DNA of 64,000 nucleotides from PWQG01 sp050486205 (lineage in GTDB: Bacteria > Pseudomonadota > Gammaproteobacteria > Pseudomonadales > Pseudohongiellaceae): contig JBJHCW010000005.1 of assembly GCA_050486205.1 (NCBI GenBank), positions 1-64,000 on the forward strand, read 5' to 3'. Shown here one piece after another: positions 34,217 to 43,050 of this stretch. Position 1 is the first letter of the stretch. Every line of letters begins with the position of its first letter. The notes under the pieces were generated by a model, which was not told where the DNA came from, searched no databases, and saw only the letters and a list, made by a program, of their open reading frames with translations. Made by a program: the position numbers and the translations under genes.

Positions 34217-34379
34217 ACGTCAGTCACCAGCATGTGGTACAGCAAGCCGATACATTACACCAGGACAGGTAAAGGGTCGAGCAATAAGCTCAGATGAATG
34301 GCTGTACATATGTTACAGCTAAAACGGGAATGAGGCGCGGCGGGGTCCGCGCCCGAAATCGAACACATGGCACTGTGGA

Positions 34380-34670
34380 TCAGAAGTCGTCGTCGAAAGC
34401 TTCGTCATCCATAGCGCCGCGGCCAAGGCTCAGTCCTTCGTCCAGATCATCGAAGTCGTCGTAATGATCCAGGTCGTCGAACTGCAGTTCGCCGTATGTG
34501 CGTTTCCAGTCCAGCCGCTCTTCGGTTCGACGGCGCAGTTCAGTCAGGCGTCGGCGCTGCTGGTGTTTGTCATTGACATGCTCTTCGAAGTCCGGTTCCG
34601 GAATGAATCCGGCCGAATCAAAGAAGTCTTTGCTGCTGTCGTTCAGGTCGTCCCAAGCGTGGTTTTTCAT
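34380..34670 (-). CDS. Small acidic protein with charged helix
   Basis: 96 residues. A basic helix (QQRRRLTELRRRTEERLDWK) sits between acidic stretches, and the C-terminus is a run of Asp, Glu and Phe. It somewhat recalls the small PA3496-type proteins of Pseudomonas, but I would not assign that. No signal peptide or membrane segment. It is a separate minus-strand unit upstream of nothing obvious. Confidence 0.6.
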   Translation of the reverse strand: MKNHAWDDLNDSSKDFFDSAGFIPEPDFEEHVNDKHQQRRRLTELRRRTEERLDWKRTYGELQFDDLDHYDDFDDLDEGLSLGRGAMDDEAFDDDF

Positions 34671-34836
34671 CGCTGCACTCTCTAAAAAGACCTACGGGAA
34701 AAGTAGTCCTTTACAGTGCACCGTTGTCGCCAGGTATCAGCCAGTGGCCGACAGGGTGCCATAGCTGCGAATTATCATCATAAAACGATCAATTGCAATA
34801 CCCTGGAGAAGTTTTTTTTTCGACCTTTGAACGGGG

Positions 34837-36567
34837 TCATGTCACGGCTGGAAGGCGCGCCAATGCTAGTTCGCGCAGGGTTTTCTTGGCGATCTTTCCG
34901 GTGGCTATGCGCTCGAGCTGTGAGGTCTGGATGTGAATCACGGCGGGTATCTTGTAAGCGGCTATGCGGGCCTTAAGAAACTGCTGGATGTCGGTGGCCG
35001 AAGGGCTGTTCTCCGGGCTGACCATGACACTGGCCGCCACGATTTCACCGAGTCGCTCATCGGGCAGACCGTACACCGCAGCTTCGTGAATCTGGGGGTG
35101 ATCACAAAGCGCATATTCAACTTCGGCGCAGGCCACGTTTTCCCCGCCACGGATGACAATGTCCTTGGCTCTGTCCTTGATCACCAGAAAGCCGTGTTCG
35201 TCCAGCAGGCCGATGTCACCGGTATGGAACCAGCCATCACGCAGTGCCCGGGCGGTTTCCTCCGGGCGATTCCAGTAGGCTTTCATGACCGTGGCGCCCT
35301 TGATGCAGATTTCACCAATCTCACCGGCGGGCAGGGTATTACCCTGCTCATCAACAATCCTGATGGTGGTCACCGGCTGGGTGGGCCTGCCGGTGCTGTC
35401 GGGTTTGGCGAGATAAAAGGCACCGGTAATGGTGGCACCGATGGCATTGGTTTCAGTCAGGCCGTAACCCAGGCCCGGTTGAACCTTGTCCGAAAATTTC
35501 TGCTGCATCATTTTCAGATGACCCGGTGGGCGCGCGGCGCCACCGCTTTGCACAATGCGCAGGCTGCGCAGATCGGTTTTGTCGAACTGTGGTGAGTTCA
35601 TCACTTCCCAGGTCATGGTTGGCACCCCGTGCAAGACGGAGAGTCGCTCCCGCTCAATCAGAGCCAGTGCCTGCTCGGGGTCCCACTTGTACATCATCAC
35701 GAATTTGCGGTAATACAGGAAACAGGCCAGAAACTGTGCGTGGCATCCGGTAACGTGAAACAGTGGCACATTGGACAGGATGCCGGGTTCAAATTCCGGG
35801 TTTTCCTCCACAAGCTCAGGGCGCAGTAATTCGGCCACTTCCTTGACAAAAATCCAGCTGTACAGGGCACTTACTATATTGCGGTGTGTGGACAGCACAC
35901 CCTTGGGTGTGCCTGTGGAGCCGGAGGTATACATGATGGTGGCATCGTCATCCGGTGCGATGACAATGGTGTCCAGATCCTGCACCGGCAGGTCCATGGC
36001 TTCCTGCAGCACATCAAAGAACTCGGGGTAACGATCACTGTTCGGTTTGATGGCAATAATGTCGATGCCCAGCTCGTCGATGAAAGGGCTGACTGCATCG
36101 ATGCGCGCCTGGTCGGCGAACAACACGCGTGTGCCACTGTCCTGCAGGCCGAAGCGGATTTCGTCACCGGTCCACCAGGAATTCATTGGTACGGCGATGG
36201 CGCCAATGGAGGTGATGGCCATGAAAGCCATACACCACTCGGGATAATTGCGCGAACAGATGGCAACCCGGTCACCCTTGCCGATACCGAAGCGGTGCAT
36301 CAGCACCTGTGCCATGCCCTGGGACAGTGACAGTGTCTCACCAAAGGTGTAACGGTCACTCTCGTATACCAGGAAATCGCGGTCGGCCACGTCCCGTACC
36401 CGGGCGTACACCTGACGCAGATTGTCCTCGACGCGGGCGAAAACGGTCTGCTCCACACCATCAATGACAGCCGTGGTGGTTTCCAGCGGGGCACCGGGGC
36501 CCTTGTGGCGGATGGCGATGTCTCGTAAAAGGGTGAGGTCGCGAGTAATCTGGTCTGGGCTGAGCAT
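34837..36567 (-). CDS. Acyl-CoA synthetase / AMP-dependent ligase
   Basis: 576 residues of the ANL adenylate-forming family. The P-loop YTSGSTGTPKG is at about residue 210. LGYGLTETNAIG is the A5 motif, WFHTGDIGLLDEHGFLVIKDRAKD holds the A7-A8 hinge region (shown here as two family motifs, WFHTGDIG and IKDRAKD), and GKIAKKTLRE near the C-terminus carries the catalytic A10 Lys. It should activate a fatty or aromatic acid to its CoA ester; chain preference cannot be read. No signal peptide, so cytoplasmic or membrane-associated. The next minus-strand gene upstream is an oxidoreductase, 109 bases away. Confidence 0.9.
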   Translation of the reverse strand: MLSPDQITRDLTLLRDIAIRHKGPGAPLETTTAVIDGVEQTVFARVEDNLRQVYARVRDVADRDFLVYESDRYTFGETLSLSQGMAQVLMHRFGIGKGDRVAICSRNYPEWCMAFMAITSIGAIAVPMNSWWTGDEIRFGLQDSGTRVLFADQARIDAVSPFIDELGIDIIAIKPNSDRYPEFFDVLQEAMDLPVQDLDTIVIAPDDDATIMYTSGSTGTPKGVLSTHRNIVSALYSWIFVKEVAELLRPELVEENPEFEPGILSNVPLFHVTGCHAQFLACFLYYRKFVMMYKWDPEQALALIERERLSVLHGVPTMTWEVMNSPQFDKTDLRSLRIVQSGGAARPPGHLKMMQQKFSDKVQPGLGYGLTETNAIGATITGAFYLAKPDSTGRPTQPVTTIRIVDEQGNTLPAGEIGEICIKGATVMKAYWNRPEETARALRDGWFHTGDIGLLDEHGFLVIKDRAKDIVIRGGENVACAEVEYALCDHPQIHEAAVYGLPDERLGEIVAASVMVSPENSPSATDIQQFLKARIAAYKIPAVIHIQTSQLERIATGKIAKKTLRELALARLPAVT

Positions 36568-36676
36568 GGGAGTACAACGGCCTGAAAATCGAAATCAGGC
36601 ATTATACGTTGCGATCATCGGGAATCAAGCCGGAGGCGACAGGGTACGTGACCGCCGGCTTGAACGGTTTCAGTGA

Positions 36677-37681
36677 TCAGGCACGCACGTCCAGAATGAC
36701 CTTGCCCATGACCTTGCGCTCCTTGAACACATTGAAGGCGGCCACGTAATCGTCCAAGGCATAGGTGCGGGTGACGATGGGTTTGATGCGTCCCTGGGTA
36801 TACATATCGAACAGCTCGTGGAAGTTCTGTTCGTAGGCGTCGGGTTCCTCCTTGCGGAAGCGGCCCAGGAACACCCCTACCATGGCGCTGCCCTTGAGCA
36901 GGGCCAGGTTGGCCGGGTACTGGGGTATACGGCCACTGGCAAAACCGACCACCAGCAGCCTGCCGTTCCAGGCGATGCAGCGCGTGGCCTGGTCGAACAG
37001 GTCTCCACCCACCGGATCATAGATCACATCAGCGCCCTTGCCGTCAGTCAGTGCCTTGACCTTTTCCTTGAGCTCACCGTCACCCCCGCCGTCACCGCCG
37101 CCGTCACCATAGTTCAGCAGCTCATCCGGGCCGGCCTGGCGCACAAATTCCAGCTTTTCATCACTGCTGGCCGCCGCGATCACGCGTGCGCCCATCAGTT
37201 TGCCCAGCTCCACCGCGGCCAGGCCCACACCGCCACTGGCGCCAAGCACCAGCAGGGTTTCTCCCGGCTGCAGCTGTGCGCGTTGTTTCAGCGCGTGGTA
37301 GGCGGTAGTGTAGACCATGGCAAAACCGGCAGCAGTGCGGTAATCCATGCTGTCGGGGATTTTGCGAAGGCCCGCTGCCGGCACAATCACCTGCTCCGCC
37401 ATACCGCCGATGGACGGTGTGGCCATGACGCGGTCACCGGGGGAAAAGCCCTCAAGCTTGCTGCCAACGGCACGCACCACACCGCCGACTTCGGAGCCGG
37501 GCGTAAATGGCATGGGTGGCTGGAACTGGTATTTGCCCTGGATCTGCAGGGTATCCGGGAAATTGAGAGAGGCTGCGTGAACGTCAACCACTGCTTCATT
37601 GTCACCGGGCACAAGATCGTCAATCTCTTCCAGCACAAGGTTCTCGGGAGGACCGTACGAGGTGCAGCGAATAGCTTTCAT
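36677..37681 (-). CDS. NADPH:quinone oxidoreductase, MDR/zeta-crystallin family
   Basis: 334 residues. A GroES-like N-terminal domain (TSYGPPENLVLEEIDDL, PGSEVGGVVRAVGSKLEG) is followed by a Rossmann domain with the NADPH motif LGASGGVGLAAVELGKL. It lacks the zinc-binding cysteines of alcohol dehydrogenases, as expected for quinone or enoyl reductases. It probably reduces quinones or enoyl substrates. A short Gly/Asp repeat (DGGGDGGGDGE) interrupts the region after ELLNYG, encoded by an in-frame GGTGACGGC-type DNA repeat. It may be co-transcribed with the acyl-CoA synthetase downstream. Confidence 0.9.
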   Translation of the reverse strand: MKAIRCTSYGPPENLVLEEIDDLVPGDNEAVVDVHAASLNFPDTLQIQGKYQFQPPMPFTPGSEVGGVVRAVGSKLEGFSPGDRVMATPSIGGMAEQVIVPAAGLRKIPDSMDYRTAAGFAMVYTTAYHALKQRAQLQPGETLLVLGASGGVGLAAVELGKLMGARVIAAASSDEKLEFVRQAGPDELLNYGDGGGDGGGDGELKEKVKALTDGKGADVIYDPVGGDLFDQATRCIAWNGRLLVVGFASGRIPQYPANLALLKGSAMVGVFLGRFRKEEPDAYEQNFHELFDMYTQGRIKPIVTRTYALDDYVAAFNVFKERKVMGKVILDVRA

Positions 37682-37840
37682 GAAAAGTTTCCTTGTCGTA
37701 GCCTGTCCCGATACAGTCGGGCCTGGCCGGGCAGTATCGGGGCTTTTCTCGGTTGTCGCAGAATGTGAACTTTGAATTCAAGCATTTTTGCCTGAACCAT
37801 ACAATGCTTCGTATAATGTTGATCTGTTCAGGGGAGCTTA

Positions 37841-38581
37841 ATGACCAACAATCACACGTCAGATGAACGCTGTCGCCAACACTATCTGCGGCAAATGGGC
37901 ATCACACCCTGGTATCCGCGCTATGATATCCCCGGTGCTGCGGCTCATCATGTTGTTGTGGAGGCGGCACAGGTGCAACAAGCACCGCCACTGCATGAAG
38001 CCGCTCCCCCAGCTGAAACTCCGGATGTGATACCCGCTGCCCGCCCTGTTGCCGAACCAGTCGAACCAGTCGAACCCGCAACAAGGGCGTCAAACGTATT
38101 TGCTTTCACCTGGCTGTCCCTGGACGCACGTCTGTCGGTCCTGGTGCAGCAGCCCCGGGGTCAGCGGGGTCGCCTGCCGGTGCCACTGCGCGACATGCTG
38201 CTGCGTATTCTCAGGGCACTGGATCCGGACTACACTCGAGTGGCGCCTGAACAGGTTTTCCAGTTCCGCTGGCCATTTGATGAACTGTCAGCTGCCGCCG
38301 GAGATCAGGCTTCACGGGAAGCGGCCTGGGGTTTCATGCAACAGCGCCTGCGTCAATGTGCCTCGACCACGGTGTTGGCCCTGGTGGATGAGCAGCCGCA
38401 CTGGCTGCCAACAGCTGACGGGGCACAGCTGTCCGGGTTCCAGCGTTGTGACCTGTTGGGCGTGGAAATTCTGCACTTGCCATCGCTGGCGCGGATGCAG
38501 GCCGATCCCTCACTCAAGGAGCCGGCGTGGAAAACCATGCAACAGCTCATTGAGCGTTTGACACAACATTCCCAAGGCTGA
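37841..38581 (+). CDS. HolD-like protein (DNA polymerase III psi subunit?)
   Basis: 246 residues. The N-terminus YLRQMGITPWYPRYD resembles the start of E. coli HolD (LQQLGITQWSLRRP), the segment that contacts the clamp-loader collar. The gene lies directly upstream of rimI, as holD does in E. coli (gap of five bases). It is longer than E. coli HolD because a Pro/Val/Glu-rich linker (about residues 35-85, with repeats of EPV) precedes a C-terminal alpha/beta domain. Psi links the clamp loader to chi and SSB. The call rests on position and the N-terminal motif only. Confidence 0.6.
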   Translation: MTNNHTSDERCRQHYLRQMGITPWYPRYDIPGAAAHHVVVEAAQVQQAPPLHEAAPPAETPDVIPAARPVAEPVEPVEPATRASNVFAFTWLSLDARLSVLVQQPRGQRGRLPVPLRDMLLRILRALDPDYTRVAPEQVFQFRWPFDELSAAAGDQASREAAWGFMQQRLRQCASTTVLALVDEQPHWLPTADGAQLSGFQRCDLLGVEILHLPSLARMQADPSLKEPAWKTMQQLIERLTQHSQG

Positions 38582-38586
38582 TCTGC

Positions 38587-39063
38587 GTGGAAATGACCAA
38601 TACAAATACAGCATTGGTGTGTCGACGCATGCGTCCGGCGGATATCGACCTGGTGTTGCGTAACGAGGAACTGTCGTACCCCAATCCCTGGAGTCGACGC
38701 ATCTTCGAGGACTGTTTGCGCGCCGGTTATGAGTGCTGGGTACTGGGCAACGAGCATGATGTGGCAGCCCATGTGGTGCTCAGCGTGAACGATGATGAAA
38801 GCCATCTGCTCACTCTGTGTGTGCACCCGGATTACCGGCGCACCGGCCTGGGGCGACGACTGCTGGATCACATACTGACGGAAGCGCACAAGCGCGGGGC
38901 CAGCAGCTGCTTTCTGGAGGTTCGCCCCAGCAACGAGGCGGCTCTGCCGCTTTATTACGGCAATGGTTTTGTGAAGGTCGGGGAGCGCCGTCAGTACTAT
39001 CCGGCTGATCCAGCGACCCGCCATCGCGAGGATGCGCTGATCCTGTCGCGCGCGCTGCCGTAA
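38587..39063 (+). CDS. rimI: Ribosomal protein S18-alanine N-acetyltransferase
   Basis: 158 residues from GTG 38587 (ATG 38593 is an alternative). GNAT fold with the acetyl-CoA loop HPDYRRTGLGRRLLDHI and the RimI-typical FLEVRPSNEAALPLYYGNGF. It acetylates the N-terminal alanine of ribosomal protein S18. It forms an operon with the HolD-like gene upstream. Intact. Confidence 0.95.
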   Translation: MEMTNTNTALVCRRMRPADIDLVLRNEELSYPNPWSRRIFEDCLRAGYECWVLGNEHDVAAHVVLSVNDDESHLLTLCVHPDYRRTGLGRRLLDHILTEAHKRGASSCFLEVRPSNEAALPLYYGNGFVKVGERRQYYPADPATRHREDALILSRALP

Positions 39064-39139
39064 CCGCATTGGCCGGCCTGTGTCAGCGCGGTTATACTGG
39101 CGCCGCATTCACGAAGGCGCGCAAAGGGAGAAGTCTGCC

Positions 39140-39970
39140 ATGGCTTGTTGGACACGCTGCAAGATCAATGTCACATGCTGCCTGTTTCTGGCTCTGACGC
39201 TGGTTCAGACCGCCAGCGCAAATGAATCGGATCTGCCGATACCCGACGAGCAACAGGCGACTTTTATTGGCGAACGTATATTTGCCAACGAGTGCAACCG
39301 CAATATTGACTGTTTGACCAGCTGGAACGAAGGTGAGGATTTTCCGTCGCTGGGCATTGGTCACTTCATCTGGTTCCGCCAGGGGCAGGATGAGCGTTTC
39401 CAGGAAAGTTTTCCGGCGCTGCTGGACTATTACGACGAGCTGGGTGTAACCCTTCCGGGCTGGATTGATGAATACCGCGACCGCGGCGCACCATGGCCAA
39501 CACGCGAGGCGTTTCTGGCCGAGCGCGACGGAGAGCGACTCACCAGTCTGCGTGAATTTTTTGTCGACACCAAAGCGGTGCAGGCGCAGTTCATCATTCA
39601 GCGTCTGTATACCAGTGTACCCGACATCATTGCCGCGGCTGATGATCCCGAGGGGGTCGCCGACATGTTTGCCCGCATTGCCCGGACCCAACCGCCACTT
39701 GGCATGTATGCGCTGATTGACTACGTCAATTTCAAGGGCGAAGGTATTCTGGCCACCGAGCGTTATCGCGGAGAAGGCTGGGGTCTGCTGCAGGTGATCG
39801 AGCATATGCTGGCGTATCCTTCCGATGCGCCGATCATGCGACAGTTCGCTGATGCATCGTCCGCAGTCCTGCGCCGTCGGGTAGAGAACGCGCCGTCCGA
39901 GCGCAACGAAGAACGCTGGCTGCAGGGTTGGTACAACCGGTCAGAAACCTATGCCGGACTGCCCAACTAA
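39140..39970 (+). CDS. Secreted lysozyme-like hypothetical protein
   Basis: 276 residues from ATG 39140, with GGGAG upstream. Signal peptide (LFLALTLVQTASA). The mature N-terminus has IGERIFANECNRNIDCLTSW, then SLGIGHFIWFRQGQ; the Glu in ANEC followed by a GIGH segment recalls the catalytic arrangement of phage-type lysozymes, although no family can be stated with certainty. The rest is helical. If correct it would cut peptidoglycan in the periplasm. Single gene between rimI and a membrane protein. Confidence 0.6.
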   Translation: MACWTRCKINVTCCLFLALTLVQTASANESDLPIPDEQQATFIGERIFANECNRNIDCLTSWNEGEDFPSLGIGHFIWFRQGQDERFQESFPALLDYYDELGVTLPGWIDEYRDRGAPWPTREAFLAERDGERLTSLREFFVDTKAVQAQFIIQRLYTSVPDIIAAADDPEGVADMFARIARTQPPLGMYALIDYVNFKGEGILATERYRGEGWGLLQVIEHMLAYPSDAPIMRQFADASSAVLRRRVENAPSERNEERWLQGWYNRSETYAGLPN

Positions 39971-40036
39971 ACTTGTCTTCACACCTGCCGACAACGTCAA
40001 TATGGATAATTTATTGATCGCGTAGGGGGTGGCCAG

Positions 40037-40618
40037 ATGAGCCAATCGCCAACTATTACCGACGAGGATACCGAGCTGGCGGTGACGCTGGATGATGGCG
40101 CTGCGCGGCCCAGGGCAAAAACCGGGCCTGGCGCCTCGCGGCTGTTGACCGTGATGGCACTGACGGTTGCCGGCATTGCACTGCTGGTATCGACACTGGC
40201 CGTTGGTGGTGTGTGGCGTTTCCAGTCCGTGGTGAACAATCAGGGGCAGGTGCTGGACACACGCAGCGCCGAGCAGAATCAACACATTATGGCGCTGGAA
40301 GATCAGTTGGTGGCCATGCAGGCTGCACATCAGAGTCAACGTGAACAGATCGAGCGGCTGCAATCTCGCATGACAACGCTGGATGTGTCCGACGCGGACA
40401 ATGCAGTGTTTGCAATCAGGCGCCTGATGATCCGGCAGGAGCGTGATTTTCGGGATTTCCTGAAGATTGCCGAGCAGGGCATGTATTCACTTCACATGAT
40501 GGTGCCGCATTCGCGCAGTTGGTGGGATGAATTCAGCACCGATCTGGAGGAGATGATTTCCCTGAGTGAGGCGCGGGAGAACTTCCTGTTCAATATGGAC
40601 GGCACAGCAGCGCGTTGA
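40037..40618 (+). CDS. Single-pass membrane protein with coiled coil
   Basis: 193 residues. A cytoplasmic acidic N-terminus of about 33 residues precedes one membrane helix (MALTVAGIALLVSTLAVGGV). It is followed by a coiled coil (about residues 75-115, SAEQNQHIMALEDQLVAMQ) and a helical periplasmic end. No family recognised. The topology suggests a role in envelope organisation. It starts 66 bases after the lysozyme-like gene. Confidence 0.65.
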   Translation: MSQSPTITDEDTELAVTLDDGAARPRAKTGPGASRLLTVMALTVAGIALLVSTLAVGGVWRFQSVVNNQGQVLDTRSAEQNQHIMALEDQLVAMQAAHQSQREQIERLQSRMTTLDVSDADNAVFAIRRLMIRQERDFRDFLKIAEQGMYSLHMMVPHSRSWWDEFSTDLEEMISLSEARENFLFNMDGTAAR

Positions 40619-40731
40619 CCCGGTGGGCCGGCTGCCCAGGGCGGAACCCGAGCCCGCAGCCGTCAGGGGGCTTGTGAGTCCTGCCGTCAGCGAGTAATCT
40701 TGCCACTTTTCCTGCATCGGTCCCTTTTCCC

Positions 40732-41832
40732 ATGTCCTACGAACGCGACAATATTCGCGCCATGACCGGTTATGCTGCCGGTGAGCAGCCCCGGCAGGCG
40801 CGTGTCATCAAGCTCAACACCAACGAGAATCCTTATCCCGCCACTGCAGCGGTGGCTGAGGCCCTGCGTAAGGTGCAAGTGGAACAGCTGCGTCGTTACC
40901 CGCCGCCACTGGCAGATGATTTCAGGCGCGCTGCGGCGGCCTGTCACGGGCTGGATGCGGATTGCTTCATGGCCACCAACGGTGGTGACGAGTTGCTGCG
41001 CCTGGCGGTGACCACCTTTGTTGATCCCGGCGGTGCCATTGGTGTGGCCGAACCCAGTTATTCCCTGTATCCGGTGCTGGCTGACATTCACAACTGCCGT
41101 GTGGTGCGTGTGCCGCTGACCGGAGACTGGCGCCTGCCAGCTGACTATGCCCGGCAACTCAACGATGCCGGTGTGCAGCTGGCCTTTGTGGTGAATCCAC
41201 ACGCGCCGTCGGGGCATCTGGAGCCGCTTGATGTGCTGCGCCGGTTGGCCAGTGAGTTCAAGGGTGTGCTGGTCATCGATGAAGCCTATGCTGATTTTGT
41301 TGATCCTTCGTTGGGCTATTCCGCGCTGCCACTGATTGCCTCGCACGACAATGTGCTCATCCTGCGCACCCTGAGCAAGGGATATTCGCTGGCCGGGCTG
41401 CGATTTGCCTACGGTATTGCAGCGCCGGCGCTGCTGGCACCCATGGTGTACAAGACCCGCGACAGCTACAACACCGACTTCATCTCCCAGCAGTTGGCAC
41501 GCGCCGCGCTGGACTCACACGAGGAGGCCGCCGTCACCTGGCGCAAGGTGCGGGAGGAGCGTGTGCGCCTGGCGCAGGCGCTGAGCGGTCTGGGGTTCAG
41601 CTGTCTGCCCAGTCAGGCCAATTTCCTGCTGGTGAGCAACCCGTCCACGGCCGACATGAGCGCTGAACAGATGGCGCCGCATCTTTACCAGCAGTTGAAG
41701 AATGCTGGCATACTGGTACGCTATTTTGATCAGCCCCGGTTGCGGGACAAATTGCGAATCACCGTGGGCACGCCTACGGAAAACGATGCGCTGTTGTCGG
41801 CCGTGGGGCAGATCATCGAATCCGGGGCCTGA
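40732..41832 (+). CDS. hisC: Histidinol-phosphate aminotransferase
   Basis: 366 residues. A class II PLP aminotransferase of histidine synthesis, converting imidazole-acetol phosphate to histidinol phosphate with glutamate. K216 in TLSKGYSLAG is the Schiff-base Lys, D183 in VIDEAYADF holds the pyridine nitrogen, and N155 is in VVNPHAPSG. KLNTNENPYP at the N-terminus is HisC-typical. No other his gene is near, so it is either a lone copy or one of two paralogues. It is followed 27 bases later by a small membrane protein. Confidence 0.93.
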   Translation: MSYERDNIRAMTGYAAGEQPRQARVIKLNTNENPYPATAAVAEALRKVQVEQLRRYPPPLADDFRRAAAACHGLDADCFMATNGGDELLRLAVTTFVDPGGAIGVAEPSYSLYPVLADIHNCRVVRVPLTGDWRLPADYARQLNDAGVQLAFVVNPHAPSGHLEPLDVLRRLASEFKGVLVIDEAYADFVDPSLGYSALPLIASHDNVLILRTLSKGYSLAGLRFAYGIAAPALLAPMVYKTRDSYNTDFISQQLARAALDSHEEAAVTWRKVREERVRLAQALSGLGFSCLPSQANFLLVSNPSTADMSAEQMAPHLYQQLKNAGILVRYFDQPRLRDKLRITVGTPTENDALLSAVGQIIESGA

Positions 41833-41859
41833 GGGCGCCGCATCAGAGGTAGTTCGCAC

Positions 41860-42132
41860 TTGTTGTTTTTCCGTCGTAAAAAAGGCAATTTCAAGACCCG
41901 CGCCACCATTGGGGGGGTGGCAATAGCCGTCACGGCCCTGTATGCACTGACCGTGTCGTATGACATCACGGTGCGTGAGCTGGCTGGTTATCTGTTGGGC
42001 AGTGTGGTTGTCTTGCTGGGAGCCATGCTGGCAGCCGTGGCGTTGGTACTGGTGTACAAGGCGCTCAAATGGCTGATCGGCCGCACCGTCAGTAAACTCA
42101 CGGGCGATGTTGAATCAGGCGGCCGTGAGTGA
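41860..42132 (+). CDS. Small two-helix membrane protein
   Basis: 90 residues starting at TTG 41860. A basic start (FFRRKKGNFKTR) precedes two membrane helices (about residues 17-34 and 42-68), then a short cytoplasmic tail. Not recognised. It probably follows hisC on the same transcript; its 3' end overlaps the convergent gene by 18 bases. Confidence 0.5.
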   Translation: MLFFRRKKGNFKTRATIGGVAIAVTALYALTVSYDITVRELAGYLLGSVVVLLGAMLAAVALVLVYKALKWLIGRTVSKLTGDVESGGRE

Positions 42133-42570
42133 AGCCCGCAGCGCAAAATCACTGACCTGCCACTGACCGCTGCGCCGTACCAGTGTAATTTCCACACTCG
42201 CAGGCCCACCTGAAAAGTTGGCATCCAGCACGTAGTCTGCTCGAATCTCCTGTTGCCAGTACCAGAAAGCCGGGCTTTCCACGTTTACCGAATTCACTGA
42301 CAGGTTCTGCAGATCACCCAGGCGACTCAGGTCAGAGAGGTAACGCTGCAGCACCGCTTGTGGTACTTCCAGTCGGAACTGTTCGTCGGCATTGGCCAGT
42401 AGTGTGTCTGCCTGCCACTCCATGACCGTCTGGCGGGTCAGATCCAGAGCGGTGGACTCGCTCTGACTGCGGGCCCGGTGGTCTGACACCGTGGAAAAGC
42501 TGTACATCAACAAACTGGCTACCAGTGTCAACACAATGACGCTGATAAGCCAGGTGAGCGTCGTTTTCAT
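42115..42570 (-). CDS. Membrane-anchored or secreted hypothetical protein
   Basis: 151 residues from ATG 42570. One N-terminal hydrophobic helix (WLISVIVLTLVASLLMYSF), likely an uncleaved anchor, then a periplasmic domain ending in a small beta fold (EITLVRRSGQWQVSDFALRAS). That ending resembles the SnoaL/Tim44-like or DUF4878-type periplasmic folds, but I would not assign one. Monocistronic, convergent with the gene at 41860. Confidence 0.6.
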   Translation of the reverse strand: MKTTLTWLISVIVLTLVASLLMYSFSTVSDHRARSQSESTALDLTRQTVMEWQADTLLANADEQFRLEVPQAVLQRYLSDLSRLGDLQNLSVNSVNVESPAFWYWQQEIRADYVLDANFSGGPASVEITLVRRSGQWQVSDFALRASLTAA

Positions 42571-43050
42571 GAACACCTCGCAGACGCTCTTCCAGAGGCG
42601 CCAAATTCAGTAAATGAAAAAGCTAATGAAAACATGAAGAAATGCCCGGATATTGCAGTCAATGCTGACGCGTGGGCGATTTTTATACACATGCTTGACG
42701 AATCATTCATTTTTCTTAGGAAAAACAGTGGTTTTTCCGATCAGTAACGGATGTTTAGTAATAAGTCATTGTTTTTTAAGGATTTTAAAATTGGTTAAAA
42801 AATGCACAATTTGAGTTAAAGTACCTTAAAAACAGTGTTTCTGGCCTTTGTTTTCAACTTATCAACTGACTTATCCACAGAATCTGTGGAAAACATCAGA
42901 CCCTTCCACAGACTGTCCGATAATGCAACTGACAAATCGTCATCCGACTGTTACACAGGGTATCAAATTAGCCTGGCTGCGGCTTGGTGTGTGCTTGTGA
43001 TAAATGATATTGTAAACACGCATGTCAACTACAAAAGGTTTGCGAGCAGT
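42571..43050 (+). other. 480-base AT-rich intergenic region
   Basis: The stretch 42600-42840 is clearly richer in A and T than its surroundings, with many A and T runs, and 42840-42950 carries DnaA-box-like sites. The open frame that begins at 42835 overlaps those sites and is probably untranslated before ATG 43051. No other gene is visible here. Confidence 0.6.
42683..42893 (+). promoter_or_regulatory. DnaA-box-like sites
   Basis: Three exact matches to TTWTNCACA are visible: TTATACACA (42683-42691), TTATCCACA (42871-42879), and TTTTCCACA on the minus strand (42885-42893). Near matches lie at 42859-42867 (TTATCAACT) and 42902-42910 (CCTTCCACA). The last two exact sites form a short palindrome (CCACAG-AAT-CTGTGG). 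They could make the downstream gene DnaA-responsive or titrate DnaA. Confidence 0.5.

Noticed and set aside
42835..43050. Earlier start for the gene at 43051
   Set aside because: It would translate the DnaA-box region and AT-rich leader; the residues from ATG 43051 on have normal coding character.
42600..43050. Chromosomal replication origin
   Set aside because: Only three exact DnaA boxes and no origin-linked genes; kept as a regulatory finding only.
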